Shown here in pieces: positions 19,046 to 26,267 of a DNA stretch of 61,012 bases. A model generated the notes under the pieces. It ran no database searches. It saw nothing but the letters and a program-made list of their open reading frames with translations, and was not told the origin of the DNA. Source of the DNA: Clostridia bacterium (GTDB taxonomy: Bacteria > Bacillota > Clostridia > Oscillospirales > CAG-272); assembly GCA_017625935.1 (NCBI GenBank), contig JAGALA010000037.1, positions 1-61,012 of the forward strand, given 5' to 3'. Positions within the stretch are counted from its first letter, which is position 1. Every line of letters starts with the position of its first letter. A program made the translations under genes and the position numbers.

Positions 19046-19070
19046 TAAAAGCGCTGAAAATTCAGCGCTT
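19034..19070 (-). terminator. queT terminator, containing the queT stop codon
   Basis: The stem AAGCGCTGAA/TTCAGCGCTT is followed on the minus strand by a long T-rich run. The queT TGA stop is inside the upstream arm. Confidence 0.85.
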
Positions 19071-19538
19071 AAATATTTTTCTTTTTTCAAGGACTATAAG
19101 AAGGATCAGTCCCAAGATATAAACCGATGCAACCTCGCTTGCCAAAACGCCGCCTGCTGCCAAAAGATATGCCGAGTAAGACCACGTGCTTGAATAAGTC
19201 ATAATGACAAAAGGAATAAGAAGCGTGTTTGAGAGCACTGTTGGAAGCGGGCAAAGCCATTTGATTTTGATTTTCGAGGTTAGGTACGCGCCGATAAGCG
19301 TGGCAAGAGAGCCAATAACAACGTCAACAATACTTCCGCTGAAGATATTGGCGATAAGACAGCCTGCAAAAAGCCCCCAGACCGTGCTTGGCATAAAATA
19401 CGGAAGGACCGTTAACACCTCGCTAAACCGAATTTCGACAAAGCCTATCGTAAGTGGCTTTGAAACGAGCGTCAGGACAACGTAAAGCGCGGCAACAATT
19501 GCTGCTGTGACAAGTCCATTTGTTTTGTTTTTATTCAT
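19062..19538 (-). CDS. queT: QueT-type queuosine precursor transporter (ECF S component)
   Basis: Encodes a 158-residue, highly hydrophobic protein with about five or six transmembrane helices. The family pattern is visible: VAALYVVLTLVSKPL at the start, VEIRFSEVLTVLPYFMP, and GLFAGCLIANIFSG followed by DVVIGSLATLIGAYL. QueT proteins are substrate-binding components of energy-coupling-factor transporters that import preQ1 or related queuosine precursors. The assignment is strongly supported by a preQ1-I riboswitch directly upstream. The shared ECF ATPase and T genes are not in the window. Confidence 0.92.
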   Translation of the reverse strand: MNKNKTNGLVTAAIVAALYVVLTLVSKPLTIGFVEIRFSEVLTVLPYFMPSTVWGLFAGCLIANIFSGSIVDVVIGSLATLIGAYLTSKIKIKWLCPLPTVLSNTLLIPFVIMTYSSTWSYSAYLLAAGGVLASEVASVYILGLILLIVLEKRKIFKR

Positions 19539-19545
19539 TTTTATT

Positions 19546-19588
19546 CTCCTAGTTTTGTTTTAAGTGAGGATGGTTTCGAACTCACTGC
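19546..19588 (-). promoter_or_regulatory. preQ1-I riboswitch
   Basis: On the minus strand a GTGAG/CTCAC stem encloses a loop beginning TTCGAAACC, followed by the A-rich tail TTAAAACAAAACTAGGAG. This matches the compact H-type pseudoknot of the class I preQ1 aptamer. The tail contains the queT ribosome binding site (AGGAG, 8 nt before the ATG), so ligand binding should block translation. The element starts about where transcription is predicted to begin. Confidence 0.85.
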
Positions 19589-19593
19589 AATCA

Positions 19594-19622
19594 ATTATAA
19601 ATCCACATTTCTGTTTTGTCAA
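19594..19622 (-). promoter_or_regulatory. queT promoter
   Basis: TTGACA (19622-19617), 17 bp, TATAAT (19599-19594), a perfect consensus with the start 6-8 nt before the riboswitch stem. Confidence 0.85.
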
Positions 19623-19624
19623 TA

Positions 19625-19651
19625 ACAATTTTGAAAAATTATCATATCATA
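19625..19651 (+). promoter_or_regulatory. Possible sigma-K-type promoter of the peptidoglycan-binding cluster
   Basis: AC (19625-19626), 16 bp, CATATCATA (19643-19651) fits the sigma-K form AC-N16-CATANNNTA. The motif is short and the region AT-rich, so a chance match is possible; there is no vegetative consensus here. Confidence 0.3.
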
Positions 19652-19676
19652 TAAAAAGTATGATTGGAGGTATACT

Positions 19677-20108
19677 ATGAACCGTCAAACCGAAGATTTT
19701 GGATTTTTAAGCGTTAACGTGAAAACCGCGAACGGTGCATTGCCGCTCGAAAATGCATTAGTCACCGTTTACTCCTCTCCCCCGCCCTCGAGGGACAACG
19801 AGCCGAGCTTGAAGGACACCGACGTAATTTTCAGCTTAACGACCGACGAAAGCGGAAAAGCCGAAAGAGTTGCGCTTGCAACAAAGCCTATCGCACTTTC
19901 TCAAACGCCAAATGAGGAGTTTCCCAACCTTACCTATAACATTTTAGTCACACGTGACGGATACTACGACAACACGTATTTAAACGTGCCGATTTTCGAG
20001 GGAATAACGTCGATTCAAGAGGTGCTTTTAATTCCGCTTTCCGAGTTTTCCTCTCCAACCGACCCAATTCCAAATTCGAGTAGACAATATCAAGAAAAGA
20101 TTGATTAA
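19677..20108 (+). CDS. Small protein with carboxypeptidase-regulatory-like fold, first gene of the SpoIID-like cluster
   Basis: Encodes 143 residues with no signal peptide. The pattern LSVNVKTANGALPLENALVTVYSS...TTDESGKAERVALAT...YNILVTRDGYYDNTYLNVPIFEGITSIQEVLLIPL matches the beta-sandwich layout of carboxypeptidase-regulatory-like domains: a small-molecule-like greasy core and a final 'V-x-L-I-P-L' strand. Such domains occur at the N-terminus of spore cortex-lytic enzymes of the SleC type. It is 9 bp upstream of the SpoIID-like gene and shares its transcript. GGAGG precedes the ATG. The function is inferred from context. Confidence 0.65.
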   Translation: MNRQTEDFGFLSVNVKTANGALPLENALVTVYSSPPPSRDNEPSLKDTDVIFSLTTDESGKAERVALATKPIALSQTPNEEFPNLTYNILVTRDGYYDNTYLNVPIFEGITSIQEVLLIPLSEFSSPTDPIPNSSRQYQEKID

Positions 20109-20117
20109 GGAGGATTT

Positions 20118-21512
20118 ATGGCTGTTTTACCCGTCATTCCCGAATACGTTACCGTGCATCTCGGTCCGCCCGACTCAAGCGCGCCAAATGTAACTGTCCC
20201 GTTTGCTGACTACATAAAAAACGTCGCTTCAAGTGAGATTTTCCCGACATGGCCCGAAAATGCGATTCGCGCTAATATTTACGCGCAAATATCGTTTGTA
20301 TTAAACAGAATATTTACGGATTATTACGGCTCGCGCGGATACGATTTTGACATTACAAATTCAATAGGAATTGACCAATCATTTGTCAACGGGCGCGATT
20401 ATTTTGACAATATTTCAAGAATTGTCGATGAAATTTTCAACGATTACGTTGTTCAGGGGGATAGCGTCGAGCCGTATTTCACCGCATACTGTGACGGGCG
20501 CGAGATAAGGTGCGAGGGGCTTGAGCAATGGGGCACGGTTGACCTTGCAAATCAAGGGCTTTCTCCGCTTGAGATTTTAAGGTACTATTACGGTGACGAT
20601 ATAAATATTGTAAATAACGCTCCTATCGGAAGCCGTGCTTACACGTGGGACGGAAGAACCCTTGGCTACGGCTCGATTGGTAACAGCGTTCAGCAAATTC
20701 AAATACGGCTGAACAGAATTTCAAAAAACTTCCCTGCTATACCAAAAATTTTCCCTGTAAACGGAATATTCGACAGAAGCACCGAGGATGCGGTGCGTGC
20801 ATATCAAAGCGCGTTCAATTTAGTAGCTGACGGCTTGGTTGGCAAGCAAACGTGGTACTCTATTCAAAAGACATACTCCGCGGTTAAGCGGCTTAACGAT
20901 TTAGCATCAGAGGGACTTTCGCGCGAGGAGGTCACAGGCATTTTTCAAAGCACACTTTCCGAAGGGGATTCGGGGTCTGAGGTTTTTGAGCTGCAATATT
21001 TGCTTGCGCTTGTGGGCGAATACAATAACGAGGTGCAAGCTCCTTCAATTGACGGAATTTTCGGTGTAGGAACAAGGCGTGCGCTTGAAAGCTTTGAGCG
21101 TGCATACGGGCTGACGGTCAACGGCACGGTGGAGCTAAGTGACTGGGACCGCCTGTATAGGGAATACGTTGGCATTTTAAGCTCCTTGCCCGAGGGATAT
21201 TCCAACAGTACAACCGTTCCGTACGGCGGCAGGGTTTTGCGCCTTGGTGTAAACGGTGAGGACGTAAGGCTGCTTCAAGAATATCTGAACTATATTTCAA
21301 ATACTTATACCCAGATTCCCAAGGTTGAGGCGGACGGAATTTTCGGTGTTGCAACGGAGGCGGCGGTTGTTGCATTTAAGAATATTTTCGGGCTTGAGCC
21401 AACGCCGATTGTTTCCGCAAGCACGTGGGATCTCATCACCTCAACGTACAGAGATTTATATGACGGCGCAAGCACAAATAGCGGTCAGTTTCCCGGTGTT
21501 AGCTTAGGTTAG
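20118..21512 (+). CDS. SpoIID-like domain plus three peptidoglycan-binding domains
   Basis: Encodes 464 residues without a signal peptide. Residues 10-90 contain DYIKNVASSEIFPTWPENAIRANIYAQISFVLNR, the SpoIID/LytB-like pattern; SpoIID's catalytic Glu corresponds to Glu40 in SSEI. Then come three PG_binding_1 domains (about 195-255, 285-350, 380-450), each with Q-x-x-L...DGIFG...T..A...F/Y...G. AAGGAGG precedes the ATG. SpoIID is a lytic transglycosylase that acts during engulfment; this protein may be a spore-peptidoglycan enzyme made without a signal, as mother-cell proteins can be. Its place between the 143- and 176-residue genes suggests a working set. Confidence 0.75.
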   Translation: MAVLPVIPEYVTVHLGPPDSSAPNVTVPFADYIKNVASSEIFPTWPENAIRANIYAQISFVLNRIFTDYYGSRGYDFDITNSIGIDQSFVNGRDYFDNISRIVDEIFNDYVVQGDSVEPYFTAYCDGREIRCEGLEQWGTVDLANQGLSPLEILRYYYGDDINIVNNAPIGSRAYTWDGRTLGYGSIGNSVQQIQIRLNRISKNFPAIPKIFPVNGIFDRSTEDAVRAYQSAFNLVADGLVGKQTWYSIQKTYSAVKRLNDLASEGLSREEVTGIFQSTLSEGDSGSEVFELQYLLALVGEYNNEVQAPSIDGIFGVGTRRALESFERAYGLTVNGTVELSDWDRLYREYVGILSSLPEGYSNSTTVPYGGRVLRLGVNGEDVRLLQEYLNYISNTYTQIPKVEADGIFGVATEAAVVAFKNIFGLEPTPIVSASTWDLITSTYRDLYDGASTNSGQFPGVSLG

Positions 21513-21526
21513 CCAAGAAGTACCTC

Positions 21527-21624
21527 AAAAAGCGATATGGTAAGGAATTTTGAGTACAGAATGGCGCAATAAATAAAATATTTCAAAACATTATGTGACG
21601 AAAAGTACCGTCATATCGCTTTTT
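21527..21624 (+). repeat. Long-range 13-bp inverted repeat between two peptidoglycan-binding genes
   Basis: AAAAAGCGATATG (21527-21539) is the exact reverse complement of 21612-21624. The 72 nt between contain TTTTGAGTAC, which can also pair with 21520-21530 (GTACCTCAAAA). Two competing folds are thus possible, and the 3' arm ends in TTTTT. It could be an attenuator before the 21664 gene, or a small mobile element. Confidence 0.6.
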
Positions 21625-21663
21625 ATGCGCGCTTGAATGGGTGCTTTTTGGTTAGGAGATTTT

Positions 21664-22194
21664 ATGAGCTATTACGATTTCAGAAGAACTGAAAATGCGA
21701 TTTTGGAAATCCAAGGAATACTAAGGAATCTTGACTTCTACGAGAATGATACAGCACGCGTAAAGCCCGACGGGATTTACGGCGATGACACGCGTGCGCT
21801 TGTTTCAGAATTTCAAAAAAGATACGGTATAGAGCCAAGCGGAGTGGTTGATTTTGAAACGTGGAAGCTACTCCACGCAGTAGATAAAGCACGCCGAGAG
21901 GAAGCTAAGGTTGCGCGTGCGGTACACATTTTTCCAATTCATGAAAAGCACGAAATTTTGCCGAACACACAAAACAGCTACGTTTATATAATTCAAGTGA
22001 TGCTGAATGAAATTTTAAATGACCACGACGACTTTAACGTGCTTGAAATTAATGGAGTTTACGACCTACCCACGCAAAATGCGATAAAGCTACTCAGGCG
22101 CAAATCGTTAAACGAAGCGCCCGATATTATAGATGCGCTTGTTTTTGAAACCATCGCTGACGAATACGAAAGAGTAAATTCACGCTCATTTTGA
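21664..22194 (+). CDS. Protein with two peptidoglycan-binding domains
   Basis: Encodes 176 residues without a signal peptide. Residues 10-75 form one PG_binding_1 domain (ILEIQGILRNL, VKPDGIYGDDTRALVSEFQKRYG, VVDFETWKLL). Residues 110-165 form a second, more divergent one (IIQVMLNEIL, EINGVYDLPTQNAIKLL). The ATG at 21664 with AGGAG is preferred over a longer frame from 21637. No catalytic domain is present, so it may target or assemble the neighbouring SpoIID-like protein. Confidence 0.75.
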   Translation: MSYYDFRRTENAILEIQGILRNLDFYENDTARVKPDGIYGDDTRALVSEFQKRYGIEPSGVVDFETWKLLHAVDKARREEAKVARAVHIFPIHEKHEILPNTQNSYVYIIQVMLNEILNDHDDFNVLEINGVYDLPTQNAIKLLRRKSLNEAPDIIDALVFETIADEYERVNSRSF

Positions 22195-22248
22195 TTAATT
22201 CCCTTTTTCGTGTCAATAATATAGTAACGATATAAAGGGGGGGATTAA

Positions 22249-24669
22249 ATGAACAGCCGCTTTACCAAAAAGGCAAACGAGCTTTTAAGTGCATCAAAAA
22301 AGTGCGCAAGGGATTTAGGCAGCTTATACATAGGAACCGAGCATTTGTTGCTCGGGTTGCTATTGACCGATTGTGTAGGCGCGAAAATTTTAAAGGAAAA
22401 GGGCGTATCATACGAAGGCTGCTTAAAAAAGATAAAGCAATCGTTACCAAGCGTGAGGAAAGACCACTGTCTTGAGGAATTAAGTCCACGTGCGAAGCGC
22501 GTAATTGAGGGAGCGGCGCACCTTGCCAAGCGCTTTGGCGGACGTTTTATTGGCAGTGAGCATATTCTCCATTCTATTTGCAACGAAACGGACTCCTTTG
22601 CGGCTTCGGTGCTTATTTCCTTGGAAATAAATTTACAAATCATAAAAAACGAAATTACGTCGTTTTTAGATGCCTTCAACGTGGAAACAAAAAGCGAAAA
22701 GCAGTCAAATCCGAGCAGCGCGCTCTCGCTTTACGGAAAAAATCTGAACAAGTTAGCTTTGAGCGGTGGCTGTGATCCGTTATATAAGCGCGATGGCGAG
22801 CTTATGAGGCTTATGCAAATTTTAACGCGCAGAACAAAAAACAACCCCTGCTTAATCGGCGAGCCGGGAGTTGGAAAAACCGCCATTATTGAAGGCTTGG
22901 CAGAAAAAATAGTGCGCGGCGAGGTGCCGAAGGAGCTATCTGACAAAACGGTTATCTCTCTTGACCTTTCCTCAATGGTGGCAGGCGCAAAATATCGCGG
23001 TGAGTTCGAGGAGCGCTTAAAAAACGTATTAAATGAGGTTAAAAGCAATTCATCCATTATTCTTTTCATAGACGAAATACACACCATTGTGGGTGCGGGG
23101 GCGGCTGAGGGCGCGGTTGATGCCGCGAATATAATCAAGCCGTCGCTTGCACGGGGTGAAATTCAGCTTATAGGTGCGACAACTATTACGGAATACAGAA
23201 AGCATATTGAAAAGGACTGTGCACTTGAAAGGCGTTTTCAGCCGATTGTAATTAACGAGCCGAGCGAAAAGGATGCTATCGATATTTTAATGGGGCTTCG
23301 CGACAAATACGAGGAGTTTCACGGCGTAAAAATAACCAACGAGGCAATAAAGCAAGCAGTCTTACTGTCTAAGCGGTATATCGGTGATAGATTTTTGCCC
23401 GACAAGGCAATTGACTTAATTGACGAGGCGTGCTCGCGCGTGAAAATGAAGCATCAGCATAAGAGCCCCAAGCTACGCGAATACGAGGCGAAAATAATCG
23501 AGCTATCACGTCAAAAGGAAAATGCAATTGCAAGCCAAAGCTTTGAGCTTGCCTCGAAGCTGCGTGATGACGAGATAAGCTACAAAATAGCCTATAACAA
23601 GGAAAAGGCAAAGCGCGAGCGCTTAATTTCAAAATCAAGTGCCAAAATTACCGAAAACGATATTTGCCAAATTGTAACGCTTTGGACGGGTATTCCCGTT
23701 GCAAGCGCGAATGAGGGTGAAAGCCGTGAGCTTTGTCAGCTTGAAAAAAGGCTGGCACGTGACGTTTGCGGGCAGGAAAAGGCGACAAGGGCTGTGGCTG
23801 ACTCAATAACGCGTGCAAGGGTGGGACTGAAAAACCCAAAAAGACCGCTTGGCTCGTTCCTTTTCTTAGGTCCTACCGGTGTTGGGAAAACCTTGCTTGC
23901 AAAAAGCATTGCCAAAAACGTTTTTGGCTCGGAGAGCAATATAATTCGGCTTGATATGTCGGAATACATGGAAAAGCATTCCGTATCAAGGCTGATTGGT
24001 GCGCCCCCCGGCTATATCGGGCACGATGAGGGTGGTCAGCTCTCATCTGCGGTGCGCTTGAAGCCCTACTCTGTTGTATTGTTTGACGAAATTGAAAAGG
24101 CACACAAGGATGTTTACAATATTCTCTTAGGAATTCTTGACGAGGGAATTTTAACCGACTCGCAAGGCAGAACAGTTGATTTTAAGAACACGATTTTGAT
24201 TCTGACCTCAAATATTGGTGCAAAAAGCATTACGGAGCCGAAAAAGCTCGGCTTTGGTGAAGCAAAAAGCGATGAGGTTGAATACGAAAGCATAAAATCT
24301 AAAATCAACGATGCGTTGAAGGCGGAATTTAATCCCGAATTTCTAAACCGACTTGACGAAATTATAATTTTCAATCAGCTAACCAAGAGCGATATAACCA
24401 AGATTTGCAAGAATATTCTTGATGAGGTTAAAGCAAATGCGCTCAGCGTTGGCGTAACCATAGAAATAAAGGAAAGCGCCGTAGAATATATAGCGGAAAA
24501 GAGCTTTGATAAGCTATATGGCGCCAGACCGCTTAGGCGCACTATAACTAACCTTTTGGAAAATCCGCTGTCAAAGAAAATCGCCTCGGGTGAGATAAAG
24601 CGCGGCGATACGGCTTTGGTCGAGCTGTCAGGCGGTGAGATTGTTATAAAGGCGGCTGTGGCAACTTAG
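22249..24669 (+). CDS. clpC: ClpC-type AAA+ chaperone / protease ATPase
   Basis: Encodes 806 residues: a Clp N domain with two repeats (1-145), AAA-1 with Walker A GEPGVGKT at about 204, a UVR-like middle segment (about 400-460, KIIELSRQKENAIASQSFELASKLRD), AAA-2 with Walker A GPTGVGKT at about 541 and Walker B VVLFDEIEKAH, then the C-terminal D2-small domain. The order and short middle segment fit ClpC rather than ClpB. It unfolds substrates for ClpP, which is not in the window. The usual ctsR-mcsA-mcsB genes are absent upstream; it follows the peptidoglycan-binding genes, so it may be a second, sporulation-linked copy. The start is preceded by a run of seven G. Confidence 0.9.
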   Translation: MNSRFTKKANELLSASKKCARDLGSLYIGTEHLLLGLLLTDCVGAKILKEKGVSYEGCLKKIKQSLPSVRKDHCLEELSPRAKRVIEGAAHLAKRFGGRFIGSEHILHSICNETDSFAASVLISLEINLQIIKNEITSFLDAFNVETKSEKQSNPSSALSLYGKNLNKLALSGGCDPLYKRDGELMRLMQILTRRTKNNPCLIGEPGVGKTAIIEGLAEKIVRGEVPKELSDKTVISLDLSSMVAGAKYRGEFEERLKNVLNEVKSNSSIILFIDEIHTIVGAGAAEGAVDAANIIKPSLARGEIQLIGATTITEYRKHIEKDCALERRFQPIVINEPSEKDAIDILMGLRDKYEEFHGVKITNEAIKQAVLLSKRYIGDRFLPDKAIDLIDEACSRVKMKHQHKSPKLREYEAKIIELSRQKENAIASQSFELASKLRDDEISYKIAYNKEKAKRERLISKSSAKITENDICQIVTLWTGIPVASANEGESRELCQLEKRLARDVCGQEKATRAVADSITRARVGLKNPKRPLGSFLFLGPTGVGKTLLAKSIAKNVFGSESNIIRLDMSEYMEKHSVSRLIGAPPGYIGHDEGGQLSSAVRLKPYSVVLFDEIEKAHKDVYNILLGILDEGILTDSQGRTVDFKNTILILTSNIGAKSITEPKKLGFGEAKSDEVEYESIKSKINDALKAEFNPEFLNRLDEIIIFNQLTKSDITKICKNILDEVKANALSVGVTIEIKESAVEYIAEKSFDKLYGARPLRRTITNLLENPLSKKIASGEIKRGDTALVELSGGEIVIKAAVAT

Positions 24670-24700
24670 CTTGCTACCCGTTGCTTGCAAAAACCGAGAT

Positions 24701-24728
24701 CGGGATGTAGCGGGCACCATCCCCTACA
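24701..24728 (+). repeat. REP-like palindrome, copy 1
   Basis: A 28-nt element that begins CGGGATGTAGC and ends CACCATCCCCTACA. It is identical at 25 of 28 positions to the copy at 27711-27738. The GGGATG/CATCCC arms form a hairpin. It lies between clpC and its terminator. Confidence 0.75.
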
Positions 24729-24752
24729 CTTACCCTGTTGATGCATATAACT

Positions 24753-24785
24753 AAAAAGGACGAACCCATTTGGATTCGTCCTTTT
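24753..24785 (+). terminator. Bidirectional terminator between clpC and mscS
   Basis: An 11-bp stem, AAAAGGACGAA/TTCGTCCTTTT with a 10-nt loop, serves the two convergent genes. Confidence 0.9.
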
Positions 24786-24794
24786 GTATATTTA

Positions 24795-25694
24795 TTATTT
24801 GTCGATTGAGATGTTAAGGTGCGGATACGGGATTTCAACACCGTACTCGTCGAAGCTACGCTTAACCTGCTCGTACATTGGGAAATATACATCCCAATAA
24901 TCTGCATTTTTAACCCAAACTCTTAAACGAATTGTAACGCTGCTGTCATTATGCGATACAATCAAAACCTCGGGAACGGGGTCAGTCAAAATCTTTTCGT
25001 CTGCTCTTGCGCACGCATAAAGAACCTTTCTTGCAGTATCAATATTCGCAGAATATGCAATTGAAAAATCAAAGTCAATTCTTCTTGTATCGTGAGCTGA
25101 ATAGTTTACAATAACATTATTTGATATAGTTCCGTTCGGAACAACAACCTTTTTGTTGTCGGGTGTTGTAAGAGTTGAATAGAAAAGACCGATATCAACA
25201 ACTGTGCCGCTCACGCCTGAGCCCTCAACGTAGTCACCGATTTCAAAGGGCTTAAATATAACAAGCATAATGCCGCCCGCGATATTTGAAAGGCCGCCTT
25301 GAAGTGCAAGACCGATTGTCAAGCCGCAGGATGCAACAACTGCGGAAAGCGCGGACATATTAAAGCCGAGAATCGAAACGACCGAAACCGCCACAACGGC
25401 ATACAAAACGACTGCAAATATATGCTTAAGAAACGTTCTTATAGTCTTATTTGCTCTTTTGAAAATCTTTTCGTTCTCAATATTTTTTACAATTCTCTTT
25501 ACTATTAAGCATCCGACCGTCAAAACAATAAGTGAAATGATAATTCTGATACAAATGCTGAAAAGCGACGGTGTGTTATCACCAAATAATGGGCTGGTGA
25601 AGAATTTTGCAACGCCCGCCAAAAATTCCTCTGCACGTGAAGCTGTTTCTGTAGCCTCAGGCACTTCTGATTCTGTTGCCATAAATAAAAGCAT
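24795..25694 (-). CDS. Small-conductance mechanosensitive channel, MscS family
   Basis: Encodes 299 residues: an N-terminal periphery, three transmembrane helices (about 45-70, 90-110, 115-145), the pore-lining TM3 pattern ASCGLTIGLALQGGLSNIAGGIML, then the MscS beta domain (FEIGDYVEGSGVSGTVVDIGLFYSTLTTPDNKKVVVPNG) and C-terminal domain. It opens under membrane tension to release solutes. The start at MLLFMATESE is chosen because GGAGG lies just upstream; a TTG four codons earlier overlaps that site. Confidence 0.93.
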   Translation of the reverse strand: MLLFMATESEVPEATETASRAEEFLAGVAKFFTSPLFGDNTPSLFSICIRIIISLIVLTVGCLIVKRIVKNIENEKIFKRANKTIRTFLKHIFAVVLYAVVAVSVVSILGFNMSALSAVVASCGLTIGLALQGGLSNIAGGIMLVIFKPFEIGDYVEGSGVSGTVVDIGLFYSTLTTPDNKKVVVPNGTISNNVIVNYSAHDTRRIDFDFSIAYSANIDTARKVLYACARADEKILTDPVPEVLIVSHNDSSVTIRLRVWVKNADYWDVYFPMYEQVKRSFDEYGVEIPYPHLNISIDK

Positions 25695-25725
25695 AGTTTC
25701 CTCCAATCAAGTTAACTTCAAAAAT

Positions 25726-25754
25726 ATTTTACTACAAATTATAATTTTTGTCAA
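25726..25754 (-). promoter_or_regulatory. mscS promoter
   Basis: TTGACA (25754-25749), 17 bp, TAAAAT (25731-25726) on the minus strand. Confidence 0.8.
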
Positions 25755-25758
25755 TGCG

Positions 25759-25786
25759 TTTACATAAAATTATATTTTAATGTAAA
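25759..25786. promoter_or_regulatory. Dyad in the mscS/spoVA divergent region
   Basis: TTTACAT and ATGTAAA are separated by 14 bp, centred between the mscS promoter and spoVAC. It could be an operator, but A/T-rich dyads arise readily by chance. Confidence 0.35.
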
Positions 25787-25822
25787 AATAAAAATATAGC
25801 AAATGATACATTTGGAGGAAAA

Positions 25823-26266
25823 ATGAACGAAAAGGAATATTCAAAATACGTTGAGGGGCGCGCAAAGAAGTCTCCAATTCTAAAAAATTGCGCCTTTGCA
25901 TTCTTAATAGGAGGCACAATCTGTACACTGGGTCAAGGATTTTTCCATTTATACACATTTTTGGGAATGGACGAGCTTGATGCAAGAACGCTTGTTTCGG
26001 TAACATTAATTTTCATCACTACCCTGCTAACCGGCTTCGGTGTTTTTGACAATATTGCAAGATTTGCAGGGGCGGGCACGCTTGTGCCGATAACAGGCTT
26101 TGCAAACGCGGTTGCCTCCGAGGCGATAGATTCAAAAAGTGAGGGCTTCATTCCCGGGGTCGGTGCTAAAATATTCACAATAGCAGGGCCTGTCATCCTT
26201 TACGGAACGTTTTTCGGTGCAATTTACGGAGTGATATATTATTTTATTACTCTAATTTGGGGGTAA
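25823..26266 (+). CDS. spoVAC: Stage V sporulation protein AC
   Basis: Encodes 147 residues with about four transmembrane helices. The start NEKEYSKYVEGRAKKSPILKNC and the body FAGAGTLVPITGFANAVASEAIDSKSEGFIPGVGAKIFTIAGPVI are typical SpoVAC. The protein helps form the inner-membrane channel that moves calcium-dipicolinic acid into the forespore and out at germination. GGAGG precedes the ATG. It is the first gene of the minimal spoVAC-spoVAD-spoVAE operon, expected to be sigma-G-controlled; I see no clear sigma-G box. Confidence 0.95.
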   Translation: MNEKEYSKYVEGRAKKSPILKNCAFAFLIGGTICTLGQGFFHLYTFLGMDELDARTLVSVTLIFITTLLTGFGVFDNIARFAGAGTLVPITGFANAVASEAIDSKSEGFIPGVGAKIFTIAGPVILYGTFFGAIYGVIYYFITLIWG

Positions 26267-26267
26267 A

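Noticed and set aside
22245..24374. Several long minus-strand frames within clpC
   Set aside because: They are antisense to conserved AAA+ motifs and have no start signals.
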